Shown: positions 17,094-27,913 of the stretch, piece by piece
Layout of the letters: the number at the start of each line of letters is the position of its first letter
How positions within the stretch are numbered: the stretch's first letter is position 1
Assembly (NCBI GenBank): GCA_009694025.1
Contig: SHVZ01000001.1
Coordinates: 32,194-96,193, forward strand
Direction: 5' to 3'
DNA length: 64,000 bases
Origin: Alphaproteobacteria bacterium
GTDB lineage: Bacteria > Pseudomonadota > Alphaproteobacteria > SHVZ01
The notes under the pieces: generated by a model
Databases searched by the model: none
The model's input: only the letters and a program-made list of their open reading frames with translations
What the model was told of the DNA's origin: nothing
Program-made: the position numbers and the translations under genes

Positions 17094-18341
17094 TCAGCCG
17101 ACCCGGCGCTCGGATTGGATCATCTTGTCGATGATCCGGCCCTGGAACATGGTGATGCCCATCGACTGGCCGAAGCGGATCGCTTCCTCTGAGTCGCAGC
17201 GGCAGAGGATGATGCGGGCTCGGCCGGAGCGGTCGATGTGCTCCTTGATCTCGGTCTGGCGGCGCCCGCTCGCGTCGTCGTTCATGTCCGGCGACCAGAT
17301 CAGCTTGATGAGATCGAGGCCGAGCCGTTCGCGATCGATGAACTGCAGCGTCAGGTGGTTCATGCCGTCGAGGCAGATGCGGTAGCCGCGCTCGCGCATG
17401 AAGTCGCGGGCGAACATGAAGGCGCCCATGTCGCCGAAGATGTCGATCTTCTGCAGCTCGATCACCACCGTGCCGCGGGCCACCGCCTTCAGCGAGGAGT
17501 CGAAGTTGAGGAAAGCCGGCGACAGGATGGTACCGACGTTCATGTTGATCGAGAACGAGCTGGCGATCGTCGTATCGTCGTTGCGCATCAGGAGAGACAG
17601 CATGCGCTGATCGAGCACTTGGGTGAGGTGCTGGAACAGCCAGATGTTGCCGGCAAGGTCGAAATCCGGGAGCACGGTCTGCTGCAGGTCGGCGATCGAG
17701 ATGTAGAGCTCGCGGAACACCGGCTGCGGCGTGGTCGATCCCGGCGCGATCGCACACACCGGCTGGCGGCGCATCAGGTTCGAGAGGTCGGCGCGCAGAA
17801 GAAAGCCTTCGAGCTTGCCGAGCTGTTCGGGGTCGATCGACTTTCGCTGCGCCTTGCCCCTGCTCTCGGCCGCGACCTCCGCGGCAACCGACAGCCTGGA
17901 CTTCCGCTCGCGCTCCCGGTGCGACTGCTGCACCATCTGGAAGACTTCGTCGTACTGGAGTTCGAGACTGTACCAGGTGCAGAACCGCGCCAGATCCTCC
18001 TCGTCCTCGCCTTGGCTGAGCGGATCCTCGCTGAACAGGAACCGAACCTTCATCACCGCGGTGTCGATGTCGGTGACCGAGGCGCCCTTGCAGACGAAGA
18101 AGATGTCGGAGTTCGAGAGGATGAAGGTCTGACCCTCGAAGTTCTGCACGATGCCTTCGAAAGTCGCCGCCGCGATCTTGATGTGGTAGTCGCGCCGATT
18201 CTGGGGCCTGAGCCGCGACAGATGTATGTGGACCGCGCGACGGCCCTCCAGGTTCTTGCCAAGCCGCTGGAGGTAGTCCAGCAGCATGTACTCCTGGCTA
18301 GGAGCGCGCGAACCTGAGATCTGTGTTTTGGCCGTGGTCAT
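17094..18341 (-). CDS. Degenerate EAL-fold protein, no predicted phosphodiesterase activity
   Basis: 415 residues, not membrane-bound and no signal peptide. Residues 1-140 form a mixed domain I do not recognise (HLSRLRPQNRRDYHIKI, then a segment NSDIFFVCKGA). From about residue 190 the pattern follows an EAL domain: FRELYISIADLQ stands where the EAL motif would be (ELY instead of EAL), SINMNVGTILSP, VVIELQKIDIFGD, YRICLDGMNHLT (instead of aLDDFG), LIKLIW and finally GQSMGITMFQGRIID like the closing QGY segment. The paired acidic residues of the DDFG motif are lost, so it probably binds a nucleotide or partner rather than hydrolysing c-di-GMP. Single-gene unit, divergent from uxs. Confidence 0.72.
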   Translation of the reverse strand: MTTAKTQISGSRAPSQEYMLLDYLQRLGKNLEGRRAVHIHLSRLRPQNRRDYHIKIAAATFEGIVQNFEGQTFILSNSDIFFVCKGASVTDIDTAVMKVRFLFSEDPLSQGEDEEDLARFCTWYSLELQYDEVFQMVQQSHRERERKSRLSVAAEVAAESRGKAQRKSIDPEQLGKLEGFLLRADLSNLMRRQPVCAIAPGSTTPQPVFRELYISIADLQQTVLPDFDLAGNIWLFQHLTQVLDQRMLSLLMRNDDTTIASSFSINMNVGTILSPAFLNFDSSLKAVARGTVVIELQKIDIFGDMGAFMFARDFMRERGYRICLDGMNHLTLQFIDRERLGLDLIKLIWSPDMNDDASGRRQTEIKEHIDRSGRARIILCRCDSEEAIRFGQSMGITMFQGRIIDKMIQSERRVG

Positions 18342-18602
18342 GGCACGGGCGCCTCGATCAAAATGGCCACCCCATAGTGCATCAACCCCGTGTCGGACCT
18401 TAACGCCGCGCCCCGGTTCCGTCTATGCGGCCACCGCCGAGCCTCAGCCTATGCAAGGATTGGATAACAAAACCCAACAATTTGTCTATAACAATCCGGG
18501 GCTTGGCCATCAGAAGGCCATTGTTTGCAGCGCAGCTTGGCGGCGGCCCGGGCTTCGGTTAGTGGCTTGACCCGGTTCCTCGCTTGGGGAGATTCGGACG
18601 CG
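18342..18602. other. AT-rich divergent intergenic region
   Basis: 261 bp between the EAL-like gene and uxs. Bases 18459-18500 are clearly AT-rich for this genome and contain TATAAC (18487-18492), a plausible -10 toward uxs, but no well-spaced -35 was found. A short inverted repeat GGCCATCAGAAGGCC lies around 18505-18520. It probably holds both divergent promoters; no gene is seen. Confidence 0.4.
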
Positions 18603-19544
<942 letters not shown>

Positions 19545-19557
19545 TTCGGACCGCCGC

Positions 19558-21027
19558 ATGACCGAACGCTCCGACCTCGCCCAGCGCGTCGCCGATTTCG
19601 CCAAGGCGCGGATCCTCTGTGTCGGCGACGTCATGCTCGACCGCTATATATACGGAACGGTCGACCGCATCTCGCCGGAGGCCCCGATCCCCATCCTCTC
19701 GGTCACCCGCGAGATGGCGATGCTCGGCGGCGCCGGCAACGTCGTCCGCAACCTCGCCGCGCTGAAAGCGAGCTGCTGCTTCGTCTCGCTGATCGGCGAG
19801 GACCCGGCGGGACGCGAAGTGACGCAGCTGATCGCGGCGGAACCCTCGGTCGAGCCCAACCTGCTGCCCGAGCCCGACCGGGTCACCACCATCAAGGTCC
19901 GCTACGTTGCAGGATCCCAGCAATTGCTTCGCGCCGACCGCGAGACCGTCCGGCCGGCCAAGCCGACGACCGAGTCCGAGCTGGTCCGCCGCGCCGGTGA
20001 CGACCTCAAGCACTGCCAGTCCGTCGTCCTCTCCGACTACGGCAAGGGCGTCTTGTCCGATGACGTCATCGGCCGGATCATCGCCGCCGCCCGGGCCCAA
20101 GGCCGCCCGGTGGTGGTCGATCCGCGCGGCAACGACCCCCGTCGCTATGCCGGAGCCACCGTCATCACGCCGAACCGCCGCGAGCTCGGCGAGCTTGCCG
20201 GACGGCGCATCGGCACCGCCGACCAGATCCGCGAGGCGGCCCACGAGGTCATGGGCCAGGGCGCCATCGAAGCGGTCCTGGTGACGCTGAGCCAGGACGG
20301 CATGGCCCTGTTCACCGCGTCGGGCGAGGAGCATCATTTCCGCGCCGAGGCGCTCGAGGTCTACGATGTGTCCGGCGCCGGCGACACGGTGGTGGCAGTC
20401 GTCGCCTGCGCGCTCGCCTCCGGCCTCTCCCTCGCCGACGCGGCACGGCTCGCCTCGGTCGCCGCCGGGATCGTCGTCGGCAAGATCGGTACCGCGGTGG
20501 TCCACCCGGAGGAGCTGGTCTTCGCGCTCCGCGCCGAGGACCTGAGATTCAGCGAGGCCAAGGCCGCGACCATGGAGCAGGCGCTGGAGCGGGTCGCGAC
20601 CTGGCGCCGCCAGGGCTTTCGGATCGGCTTCACCAACGGCTGCTTCGACCTGCTCCATCCCGGCCACGTGTCGCTGTTGGGCCAGGCGCGCACCCGCTGC
20701 GACAAGTTGATCGTCGGCCTCAATTCCGATGCGTCGGTGGCGCGCCTCAAAGGACCGGACCGGCCGGTACAGTCGGAGGCGGCCCGCGCCGCCGTGCTGG
20801 GATCGCTCGCCAGTGTCGATCTCGTCGTCGTCTTCGGCGAGGACACCCCGCTCGAGATCATCCGGGCGCTCAAGCCCGACCTGCTGGTCAAGGGCGCCGA
20901 CTACACCGTCGACGCGGTGGTCGGCGCCGACGTGGTCCAGGCCTATGGCGGTCAGGTGTATCTGGCCGAACTCGCGGAGGGCCATTCGACCAGCAACGTC
21001 ATCCGCCGGATGGCGGGCAAGGGCTAG
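19558..21027 (+). CDS. hldE: Bifunctional heptose 7-phosphate kinase / heptose 1-phosphate adenylyltransferase HldE (RfaE)
   Basis: 489 residues. The N-terminal PfkB kinase domain (1-320) has VGDVMLDRYIYGTVDRISPE, GGAGNVVRNLAAL and the catalytic DVSGAGDTVVA block. The C-terminal nucleotidyltransferase (about 345-489) has TNGCFDLLHPGHVSLL with the HxGH motif. The protein makes ADP-heptose for lipopolysaccharide inner core. ATG at 19558 is preferred over GTG at 19531, which would overlap uxs by 14 bp. The stop overlaps the convergent xseA stop by 4 bp. Confidence 0.94.
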   Translation: MTERSDLAQRVADFAKARILCVGDVMLDRYIYGTVDRISPEAPIPILSVTREMAMLGGAGNVVRNLAALKASCCFVSLIGEDPAGREVTQLIAAEPSVEPNLLPEPDRVTTIKVRYVAGSQQLLRADRETVRPAKPTTESELVRRAGDDLKHCQSVVLSDYGKGVLSDDVIGRIIAAARAQGRPVVVDPRGNDPRRYAGATVITPNRRELGELAGRRIGTADQIREAAHEVMGQGAIEAVLVTLSQDGMALFTASGEEHHFRAEALEVYDVSGAGDTVVAVVACALASGLSLADAARLASVAAGIVVGKIGTAVVHPEELVFALRAEDLRFSEAKAATMEQALERVATWRRQGFRIGFTNGCFDLLHPGHVSLLGQARTRCDKLIVGLNSDASVARLKGPDRPVQSEAARAAVLGSLASVDLVVVFGEDTPLEIIRALKPDLLVKGADYTVDAVVGADVVQAYGGQVYLAELAEGHSTSNVIRRMAGKG

Positions 21028-22547
21028 ATCAGTGTTCCCTGCTCGGCAGCGGCCTTGGCCTTACGCCTGGACTCGCCTTCGGCGATCGCCGTCCGCTCGC
21101 CGTCGGCGAAGCGGAGGCTGAGCCGCTCGCCGGCTTTGAGGTCGGAAGCCTGGGTCACCGGCGCGCCGGCGCGGTCGCGCACCAGAACGAATCCCCGCTC
21201 CAGCACACGCTCATAGGAGTAGCTGTCGAGGAGCTGCCCAAGCCGGGCGAGGTCGCCGGTCGCCACGGTCACCGCTTGCCCGCCGAGGCGCCCAAGGCGC
21301 TGACCGAGGTCAGCCGACCGACGGCGGCCGTCTTCGATCGCCACCGTCAGCGGCCGTGGCCTCAGCCCGCCGGCCGCGACAGCGAGGCGGCGCACGCGCT
21401 CGGCCGTCGCCTTCGCTTCCGCCCCGACGAGCTTCTGCATGACAAGCTTCAGGTGCTGACCGGCCGCTTGCACGAGTTCGCGCGGACTCAGCAGCCTGGC
21501 GCCCAGGCGCGCGAGCATCGCCGTCCGTTCGTCGATCAGGCGCGGCATCGCCAGGCGGAGACGCTCGGCCCGGTCGTCGAGCCGCTGGGCCGACGCCCCC
21601 AGGACCTGGGCCGGATCGCCGAGGCCCCGTCCCAGGCTCTTCAGATGCTTCGACTGGTCCTCGAGTCCGCGCTGAATACTCCCGGCAAGGCGCGCGCCGA
21701 TCTCGGCGAGGCGCGTCGCCAGCTCGGCGCGGACGGGCACCGCCAGCTCGGCCGCGGCGGTCGGCGTCGGCGCCCGAAGGTCCGAGGCGAAGTCGATCAG
21801 AGTGGTGTCGGTCTCGTGGCCGACCGCCGAGATCAGCGGAATCTCCGAAGCGGCGGCGGCCCGCACCACCGCCTCGTCGTTGAACGCCATCAAGTCCTCG
21901 AGGCTGCCGCCGCCACGGGCGACGATCAGCAGGTCGGGGCGGGGGATCGGGCCGCCGGCCGCGATACGATTGAAACCCTGGATCGCGGCGGTCACCTGCT
22001 CGGCCGCGCCCTCGCCCTGGACCAGGACCGGCCAGACCAGCACATGGCGGGGGAAGCGGTCGGCGAGCCGGTGCAGGATGTCGCGGATCACCGCCCCGGT
22101 CGGCGAGGTGATGACGCCGATCACGGCGGGCAGCGTCGGGATCGGGCGCTTGCGCCCGGGGTCGAACAGGCCTTCGGCGGCGAGGCGCTTCCTGCGGTCC
22201 TCGATCAGCTTGAGGAGCGCCCCTTCGCCGGCCAGCTCCATCTGCTCGATCACCATCTGGTACTTCGAGCGGCCGGGATACGTGGTGAGCTTGCCGATGC
22301 AGATCACCTCCATGCCGTCCTCGGGCTTGACTCCGAGTCGGCCGGCGGTGCCCTTCCAGCAGACGGCGTCGAGAACCGCCTCCGCATCTTTGAGGGTCAG
22401 GTAGAGGTGGCCCGAGGCGGCGCGCTTGAACCCGGAGATCTCGCCCCGGACCCTGACCCGCTCGAAGGCCTGCTCGACCGTGCGCTTCAGCGCATGGGAC
22501 AGCTCCGAGACTGAAAATTCCGGCAGGTTGTGAGTCGTCTCCGACAT
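21024..22547 (-). CDS. xseA: Exodeoxyribonuclease VII large subunit XseA
   Basis: 507 residues. N-terminal OB-fold domain (FSVSELSHALKRTVEQAF, then RVRGEISGFKRAASGHLYL), followed by the catalytic domain with IGVITSPTGAVIRDILHR, ARGGGSLEDLMAFND and SAVGHETDTTLIDFASD. A long coiled-coil-prone Ala/Arg/Leu region spans about 300-440. With XseB, absent here, it degrades single-stranded DNA. ATG at 22545-22547 is 46 bp from the divergent purD start. Confidence 0.94.
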   Translation of the reverse strand: MSETTHNLPEFSVSELSHALKRTVEQAFERVRVRGEISGFKRAASGHLYLTLKDAEAVLDAVCWKGTAGRLGVKPEDGMEVICIGKLTTYPGRSKYQMVIEQMELAGEGALLKLIEDRRKRLAAEGLFDPGRKRPIPTLPAVIGVITSPTGAVIRDILHRLADRFPRHVLVWPVLVQGEGAAEQVTAAIQGFNRIAAGGPIPRPDLLIVARGGGSLEDLMAFNDEAVVRAAAASEIPLISAVGHETDTTLIDFASDLRAPTPTAAAELAVPVRAELATRLAEIGARLAGSIQRGLEDQSKHLKSLGRGLGDPAQVLGASAQRLDDRAERLRLAMPRLIDERTAMLARLGARLLSPRELVQAAGQHLKLVMQKLVGAEAKATAERVRRLAVAAGGLRPRPLTVAIEDGRRRSADLGQRLGRLGGQAVTVATGDLARLGQLLDSYSYERVLERGFVLVRDRAGAPVTQASDLKAGERLSLRFADGERTAIAEGESRRKAKAAAEQGTLI

Positions 22548-22593
22548 GGCCCGATGATATATGAGCCGCGCCCTAGCAGGTAAGGAGAGCAGG

Positions 22594-23865
22594 ATGCGCA
22601 TCCTGGTGGTCGGCAGCGGCGGACGCGAGCATGCGCTGTGCTGGAAACTGGCATCCTCGCCGCTCTGCGAAGCGCTCTACTGCGCGCCTGGAAACGCCGG
22701 AATCGCCGAGGAGGCGACCTGCGTGCCGGTGGCGGCGAGCGACCTCGACGGCATCGTCGACCTCGCCCGGAAGGAGCGAATCGACTTCGTCGTGGTCGGA
22801 CCGGAGGATCCGTTGTGCCTCGGCCTGGTCGATCGGTTGGAGACGGCCGGCATCCCCGCCTTTGGGCCCAGCAAGGCCGCGGCCGAGCTGGAGGGATCCA
22901 AGGGGTTCATGAAGGACCTTGCCCGGCGGGCCGGGATCCCGACCGCGGCCTACGAGCGCTTCACCGACGCCGAGGCGGCCCGCGCTTACATCCGAAAGCA
23001 AGGCGCGCCGATTGTGATCAAGGCCGACGGGCTTACCGCCGGCAAGGGCGTGGTGGTGGCCGCCATCGTCGAGGAGGCGCTGGCCGCCGTCGACGAGATC
23101 ATGGGCCGGCGCCGATTCGGCGCCGCCGGCGCCGAGGTCGTCGTCGAGGAGTTCCTCGACGGCGAGGAGGCGAGCCTGTTCGCGCTCTGCGACGGCAAGA
23201 CTGCCCTCCTGCTCGGCGTCGCCCAGGACCACAAGCGGGCTTTCGACGGCGACAAGGGAGCGAACACCGGCGGCATGGGCGCCTATGCGCCGGCGCCGAT
23301 CCTGGACGACACCATGGCCCGGCGCGCCATGCGCGACTTCGTCGACCCGACCTTGAAGGCGATGGCCGAGGCCGGACGGCCGTTCAAGGGCATCCTTTTC
23401 GTCGGCCTGATGGTCGGCAAGGAGGGACCGAAGCTGCTCGAGTACAACGTCCGCTTCGGCGATCCCGAATGCCAGGTGCTGATGATGCGACTCCGCTCCG
23501 ACCTCTTGCCGGCGCTCATCGCCGCCCGCGAGGGCGAGCTGGACCAGGTCGACCTTCGCTGGCACGCCGAGCCGGCGATCACCGTGGTCATGGCCGCCCG
23601 GGGCTATCCGGAGGCGCCGGAGAAGGGCTCGGAGATCCGGAACCTCGGGGCCGCCGGCAAGGAGCCGGGCGTCGTCGTCTTCCATGCCGGCACCCGGGCG
23701 GAAGGCGGGCGCATCCTCGCCAATGGCGGGCGTGTGCTCGGCGTGTCGGCTGTCGGCCGCGACTTGAAGGAGGCGCGCGAGCGCGCCTACCGCGCCGTCG
23801 ATCTGATTGACTGGCCGGAAGGCTTTTGCCGCCGCGACATCGCGGCAAGAGCGCTTGGGCGCTAG
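22594..23865 (+). CDS. purD: Phosphoribosylamine-glycine ligase PurD
   Basis: 423 residues, ATP-grasp enzyme of purine synthesis. Begins [19 protein letters not shown]; other blocks are [68 protein letters not shown] and the metal/ATP segment [14 protein letters not shown] strong AAGGAG ribosome site precedes ATG 22594. The stop shares CTAG with the convergent tadA stop. Confidence 0.96.
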   Translation: MRILVVGSGGREHALCWKLASSPLCEALYCAPGNAGIAEEATCVPVAASDLDGIVDLARKERIDFVVVGPEDPLCLGLVDRLETAGIPAFGPSKAAAELEGSKGFMKDLARRAGIPTAAYERFTDAEAARAYIRKQGAPIVIKADGLTAGKGVVVAAIVEEALAAVDEIMGRRRFGAAGAEVVVEEFLDGEEASLFALCDGKTALLLGVAQDHKRAFDGDKGANTGGMGAYAPAPILDDTMARRAMRDFVDPTLKAMAEAGRPFKGILFVGLMVGKEGPKLLEYNVRFGDPECQVLMMRLRSDLLPALIAAREGELDQVDLRWHAEPAITVVMAARGYPEAPEKGSEIRNLGAAGKEPGVVVFHAGTRAEGGRILANGGRVLGVSAVGRDLKEARERAYRAVDLIDWPEGFCRRDIAARALGR

Positions 23866-24314
23866 CGTCGTTCGCGGAAGAAGCGCTTCAGCATCTCGCC
23901 CGCCCGCGTCTCCTCGATCCCACCGACCAGCTCCGGCCGGTGGTGGCAGGTCGGATGGTCGAAGACCCTGGCGCCGTGCTCGACGCCGCCGCCCTTCGGA
24001 TCATAGGCGCCGAAATGCAGCCGGCGGAGGCGGGCGAGCGCGATCGCCTGGGCGCACATGGCGCAGGGCTCGAGCGTGACATAGAGATCGCAGTCGGCGA
24101 GCGCCTTCTCCGCCCTCAGGCGGGTCGCCGCGCGGATCGCCAGCATCTCGGCATGCGCGGTCGGATCGTTCAGCTCCTCGACCCGGTTGCCGGCGGCGGC
24201 GAGGACGGTGCCGCCGGCATCGACGACGACGGCGCCGACCGGGACCTCGCCGCGGGCGGCGGCGGCCTCGGCCTCGGCGAAGGCGAGCTGCATGGGCGTC
24301 GGCGATGGCGACAT
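23862..24314 (-). CDS. tadA: tRNA-specific adenosine deaminase TadA
   Basis: 150 residues. Zinc deaminase converting A34 to inosine in tRNA-Arg(ACG). Zinc site motifs are THAEML (HAE) and [10 protein letters not shown] (PCxxC), with [10 protein letters not shown] and [14 protein letters not shown] as TadA blocks. ATG at 24312-24314 chosen; a longer upstream frame is antisense to the pseudouridine synthase gene. Convergent with purD by a 4-bp overlap. Confidence 0.93.
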   Translation of the reverse strand: MSPSPTPMQLAFAEAEAAAARGEVPVGAVVVDAGGTVLAAAGNRVEELNDPTAHAEMLAIRAATRLRAEKALADCDLYVTLEPCAMCAQAIALARLRRLHFGAYDPKGGGVEHGARVFDHPTCHHRPELVGGIEETRAGEMLKRFFRERR

Positions 24315-24399
24315 GGTCGCACCATCGGGAGCCGGCCCGCGGCCGTCAAGCCTGGCCGACGTTGCGTTCGGGTGCCCTGCCCGCCTATACCCTCGGCCC

Positions 24400-25152
24400 A
24401 TGGCCGAAAACCCCGAGCGCGAACGCATCGCCAAGCGGATGGCGCGTGCCGGCGTCGCCTCCCGCCGGGACGCCGAGCGGCTGATCCTGTTCGGCCGGGT
24501 CACCGTCAACGGCGAGGTCCTGACCACGCCCGCGGTGCTGGTCGGCGCCGACGACGTCATCACCGTCGACGGCAAGCCGCTGCCGGGCATCGAGCCGGCC
24601 CGGCTCTGGCGCTACCACAAGGCGCGCGGAGTCATGACCACCCACCGCGATCCCGAGGGGCGACCGACCCTGTTCGAGAGCCTGCCGAAGACGTTGCCGC
24701 GGGTGATCTCGGTCGGCCGCCTCGATTTCGGCTCCGAGGGCCTCATCCTCCTCACCAACGACGGCGGGATCGCCCGCAAGCTGGAGCTGCCGGCAACCGG
24801 CTGGACCCGCCGCTACCGGGTTCGCGTCCATGGCCGCGTCGATCCGGCCCGGCTCGCCGAGCTCGCCGATGGCGTCACCGTCGAGGGCGTGCGCTACGGC
24901 CCGATCGAGGCGGCACTCGACCGCGAGCAGGGCACCAACGCTTGGCTCACGCTCGCGCTCAAGGAGGGCAAGAACCGCGAGGTGCGGCGGGTGATGGAGC
25001 ATCTGGGACTGCCGGTGACACGCCTCATCCGCACCGCCTATGGCCCCTTCCAGCTCGGCCAGCTCGCCGCCGGCGAGCTGAGCGAGGTGCAGAAGAAGGT
25101 GCTGCGCGAACAGCTCGGCGAGGCCGCGCCCGATGCGCGTCGTCGGCGGTAG
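24400..25152 (+). CDS. Pseudouridine synthase of the RsuA/RluB family
   Basis: 250 residues. N-terminal S4 domain (ERIAKRMARAGVASRRDAERLI to about residue 60) then the catalytic domain with SVGRLDFGSEGLILLTNDG carrying the catalytic aspartate, and KEGKNREVRRVMEHLGLPV. By resemblance it would modify 23S rRNA near position 2605 (RluB) but RsuA-type 16S activity is not excluded. No Shine-Dalgarno is visible before ATG 24400; a TATAC box sits 10 bp upstream, so a leaderless transcript is possible. The end overlaps rsmD by 20 bp. Confidence 0.9.
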   Translation: MAENPERERIAKRMARAGVASRRDAERLILFGRVTVNGEVLTTPAVLVGADDVITVDGKPLPGIEPARLWRYHKARGVMTTHRDPEGRPTLFESLPKTLPRVISVGRLDFGSEGLILLTNDGGIARKLELPATGWTRRYRVRVHGRVDPARLAELADGVTVEGVRYGPIEAALDREQGTNAWLTLALKEGKNREVRRVMEHLGLPVTRLIRTAYGPFQLGQLAAGELSEVQKKVLREQLGEAAPDARRRR

Positions 25153-25717
25153 CCTCAGGCGCCGGGCGCTGACGGCGCCGGAGGGTCTGGACGTCCGGCC
25201 GACCTCCGACCGCGCCCGCGAGGCCCTCTTCAACATCCTCAGCCACCGCGACGAACGGCCGCTTGTCGATGCTCGCGTCCTCGACGTCTTCGCCGGATCG
25301 GGCGCGCTCGGCATCGAGGCGCTGTCCCGTGGCGCGGCGCACTGCACGTTTCTGGAGGCGCTGGCGCCGGCGCTCGCCGCCATCCGCCTCAACCTCGGCA
25401 AGCTCGGCCTTTCGGACCGGGCGACGGTCCTGACCCGCGACGCGGTTCGCCCGGGACGGGCGATCACCGGGCCGAGCCTGCCGGCGAGTCTCGTCTTCCT
25501 GGATCCGCCCTACCGCTCCGGGCTCGCCGCCCCGGCGCTGGTCGCCCTATCGGCCGGCGGCTGGATCGCCGCGGGCGCGCTGGTCTCGATCGAGGTCGGC
25601 GCCAAAGAGGATTTCGCGCCGCCGGAGGGATTCACGGTTCTGGACGAGCGCCGCTACGGCGCGGCGCGGCTGGTGCTGGCGACGGCGCCGGGCGAGCTCA
25701 GCCCATCACTTCCTTGA
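25133..25717 (+). CDS. rsmD: 16S rRNA (guanine966-N2)-methyltransferase RsmD
   Basis: 194 residues. Starts MRVVGGSLRRR, followed by VRPTSDRAREALFNIL, the SAM-binding VLDVFAGSGALGIEALSRGA and the catalytic DPPY motif in VFLDPPYRSG. Translationally nested in the end of the pseudouridine synthase gene, forming an rRNA modification pair. Its last 20 bp overlap the convergent secreted protein gene. Confidence 0.93.
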   Translation: MRVVGGSLRRRALTAPEGLDVRPTSDRAREALFNILSHRDERPLVDARVLDVFAGSGALGIEALSRGAAHCTFLEALAPALAAIRLNLGKLGLSDRATVLTRDAVRPGRAITGPSLPASLVFLDPPYRSGLAAPALVALSAGGWIAAGALVSIEVGAKEDFAPPEGFTVLDERRYGAARLVLATAPGELSPSLP

Positions 25718-26126
25718 CATAGATCGACTTGATCTTGTCCTTGAAGCGGATATCGAGCTTGGCGCCGACTTCCTTCTTGAACGTCTCGATCCTGGACGGT
25801 GTCGGGCGGCCCTGCTCGAACAGCTTCACCGCCAGCGGCTGGAGGATGCCGTTCACCAGCTGCTTGTTGGACCAGATGACGCCGCGCGCGGGAACGTCGA
25901 TCGCCTCGATCGCGATGGAGACGCGGCCCTCGAAGAACTGGCCGCCCTGGTAGTTGGTGACGGTGTAGGGACCGAAGGGCGCGAAGTTGGGCGGCAGCTT
26001 CCGCTCGTAGGTCATCTCGGTCTCGAGGCCCTTCTTCTTTTTCTTCTCCTGGGCGGCGGCGTCGGCGGGAAGCAGCGCTCCGGCAGCGACGGCCAGAGAA
26101 AGCATCGGGATCAAGAGCTTTCGCAT
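25698..26126 (-). CDS. Secreted protein of unknown function, FliL-like pattern
   Basis: 142 residues with a signal peptide (MRKLLIPMLSLAVAAGALL, cleavage likely after ADAAA or AQ), then a KKKKK cluster. The remainder (GPYTVTNYQGGQFFEGRVSI, LQPLAVKLFEQGRPTP, VGAKLDIRFKDKIKSIYVKE) follows the beta-strand/helix order of FliL-like domains, where the C-terminal helix is followed by a strand ending in VYF-like residues. I cannot assign a role; no flagellar genes are nearby. A strong AGGAGGG ribosome site precedes ATG 26124-26126, 13 bp after the mutL stop, so it is the last gene of that operon. Confidence 0.75.
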   Translation of the reverse strand: MRKLLIPMLSLAVAAGALLPADAAAQEKKKKKGLETEMTYERKLPPNFAPFGPYTVTNYQGGQFFEGRVSIAIEAIDVPARGVIWSNKQLVNGILQPLAVKLFEQGRPTPSRIETFKKEVGAKLDIRFKDKIKSIYVKEVMG

Positions 26127-26139
26127 CGCCACCCTCCTC

Positions 26140-27900
26140 TCATCTCCGTCCGAACAGGCGCTCGATGTCCGCGAGCTTGAGCTCGACGTAGGTCGGCCGT
26201 CCGTGGTTGCACTGGCCGGCGTGGGGGGTGACCTCCATCTGGCGCAAAAGCGCGTCCATCTCCGCCGGCGCCAGACGTCGGCCGGCGCGGATCGAGCCGT
26301 GGCAGGCAAGCGTGCCGCAGACATCGGCGAGGCGGTCCTTCAGCGACAGCGCCTGGTCGAACTCCTGCAACTCGTCGGCCAGATCGCGGACGAGGCCGGC
26401 GACATCGGCCTGGCCGAGAAGCGCCGGCGTTTCGCGGACCACCACCGCTCCCTGGCCGAAGGCCTCCAGCACCAGGCCGAGCTCGGCCAGCTCCGCCTGC
26501 CGCTCGACCAGCCGCGTCGCGCCCGCATCGCCCAGCTCGACGACTTCCGGAAGCAGAAGTCCCTGGCGCTTGATCCCGCCATTGGCGAGCGCCGCCTTCA
26601 TCCGCTCGTAGACCAGCCGCTCGTGAGCGGCGTGCTGGTCAACGATGACAAGCCCGTCCGCCGTCTGCGCCACGATGTAGGTGCCGTGAACCTGGCAGCG
26701 GGCGGCGCCCAGCGGCTGCTCGGTCGCGCTCAAAGAAGGCTCGGGCGCCGAAGGCGGCATCGAGGCGCCGGAGTTCATCAGCGGCGCCTGGTAGATAGCC
26801 GCGGCTTCGGCCAGCGCCCGCGGCGGCGGTGCCGACGAGGCGTAGCCGCCGCCATAGGGGCCATGGCGGAAGGAGGCGAGCGCGGCCCCGGAGACGGTGG
26901 TGGCGGCACGATGACCGGCCGCAGCGAGCGCGTGCTTGAGCGCGCCGACGACGAGACCGCGCACCGATCCGGACTCGCGAAAGCGCACCTCGGTCTTGGC
27001 CGGATGGACGTTGACGTCGACAGCGGCCGGCGGGAGTTCCAGGAACAGCGCCACCACCGGGTGCCGGTCGGATGCCAGGAAGTCCATGTAAGCGGCGCGG
27101 ATGGCGCCCAGGAGCTGCTTGTCGCGCACGGCACGGCCGTTGACGAAGAGATACTGCTCGCGGCTGGTCGGCCGATTGAGGGTCGGCAGGCTGGCATGGC
27201 CGGAGAGCCTGATCCCGTCGCGCTCGGCCTCGATCGTGAGCGCGTTCTCGGCGAAGTCGCGCCCGAGGATCTGGGCGAGGCGATCGAGCCGGGAGAGCGC
27301 AGCCGAAAGACGGATCGGCGTCCGCGTCCCGTCGGTCAGCGCGAAGGCGACCGACGGGTGCGCCATCGCCAGGCGATGGACCCAGTCGACGGCATAGTCG
27401 AGCTCGGTCCGCGGCGACTTCAGGAATTTGAGCCGGGCCGGCGTCGCGAAGAACAGATCGCGCACCTCGACCCGCGTGCCCTCGGCCATGGCCGCCGGTT
27501 CGACCTCGCCGACGCGACCGCCCTCGACCGCGATCTTCCAGCCCTCGCTCGCCCCCTTGGGCCGGCTCGCCAGGGTGAGCCGACTGACCGAGGCGATAGA
27601 AGGCAGCGCCTCGCCGCGGAACCCCAGGGTCGAGATCGACAAGAGATCGTCGTCCGGCAGCTTCGAGGTGGCATGGCGCTCGAGTGCAAGCGCAAGCTCG
27701 TCGCGGACGATGCCGAAGCCGTCATCGGCGATGGCGATCAGGCTCTGGCCGCCGTCGCGGACGACGATGTCGATGTGCAGGGCGCCGGCATCGAGCGCGT
27801 TCTCGACCAGCTCTTTGACCGCGCTTGCCGGCCGCTCGACCACCTCGCCCGCCGCGATGCGGTTGACGATCGACTCCGAAAGGCGGCGGATCGCGGTCAT
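26140..27900 (-). CDS. mutL: DNA mismatch repair protein MutL with intact endonuclease motif
   Basis: 586 residues. N-terminal GHKL ATPase: [43 protein letters not shown]; transducer domain with [10 protein letters not shown] and [14 protein letters not shown] proline/alanine linker spans about 335-400. The C-terminal domain contains [13 protein letters not shown], which fits the DQHAxxExxxxE nuclease motif, plus [12 protein letters not shown] and GQCNHGRPT, so the protein should nick DNA itself, as in bacteria without MutH. ATG 27898-27900 follows the M16 gene by 13 bp. Confidence 0.95.
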   Translation of the reverse strand: MTAIRRLSESIVNRIAAGEVVERPASAVKELVENALDAGALHIDIVVRDGGQSLIAIADDGFGIVRDELALALERHATSKLPDDDLLSISTLGFRGEALPSIASVSRLTLASRPKGASEGWKIAVEGGRVGEVEPAAMAEGTRVEVRDLFFATPARLKFLKSPRTELDYAVDWVHRLAMAHPSVAFALTDGTRTPIRLSAALSRLDRLAQILGRDFAENALTIEAERDGIRLSGHASLPTLNRPTSREQYLFVNGRAVRDKQLLGAIRAAYMDFLASDRHPVVALFLELPPAAVDVNVHPAKTEVRFRESGSVRGLVVGALKHALAAAGHRAATTVSGAALASFRHGPYGGGYASSAPPPRALAEAAAIYQAPLMNSGASMPPSAPEPSLSATEQPLGAARCQVHGTYIVAQTADGLVIVDQHAAHERLVYERMKAALANGGIKRQGLLLPEVVELGDAGATRLVERQAELAELGLVLEAFGQGAVVVRETPALLGQADVAGLVRDLADELQEFDQALSLKDRLADVCGTLACHGSIRAGRRLAPAEMDALLRQMEVTPHAGQCNHGRPTYVELKLADIERLFGRR

Positions 27901-27913
27901 GCCCTCGGTCTCA

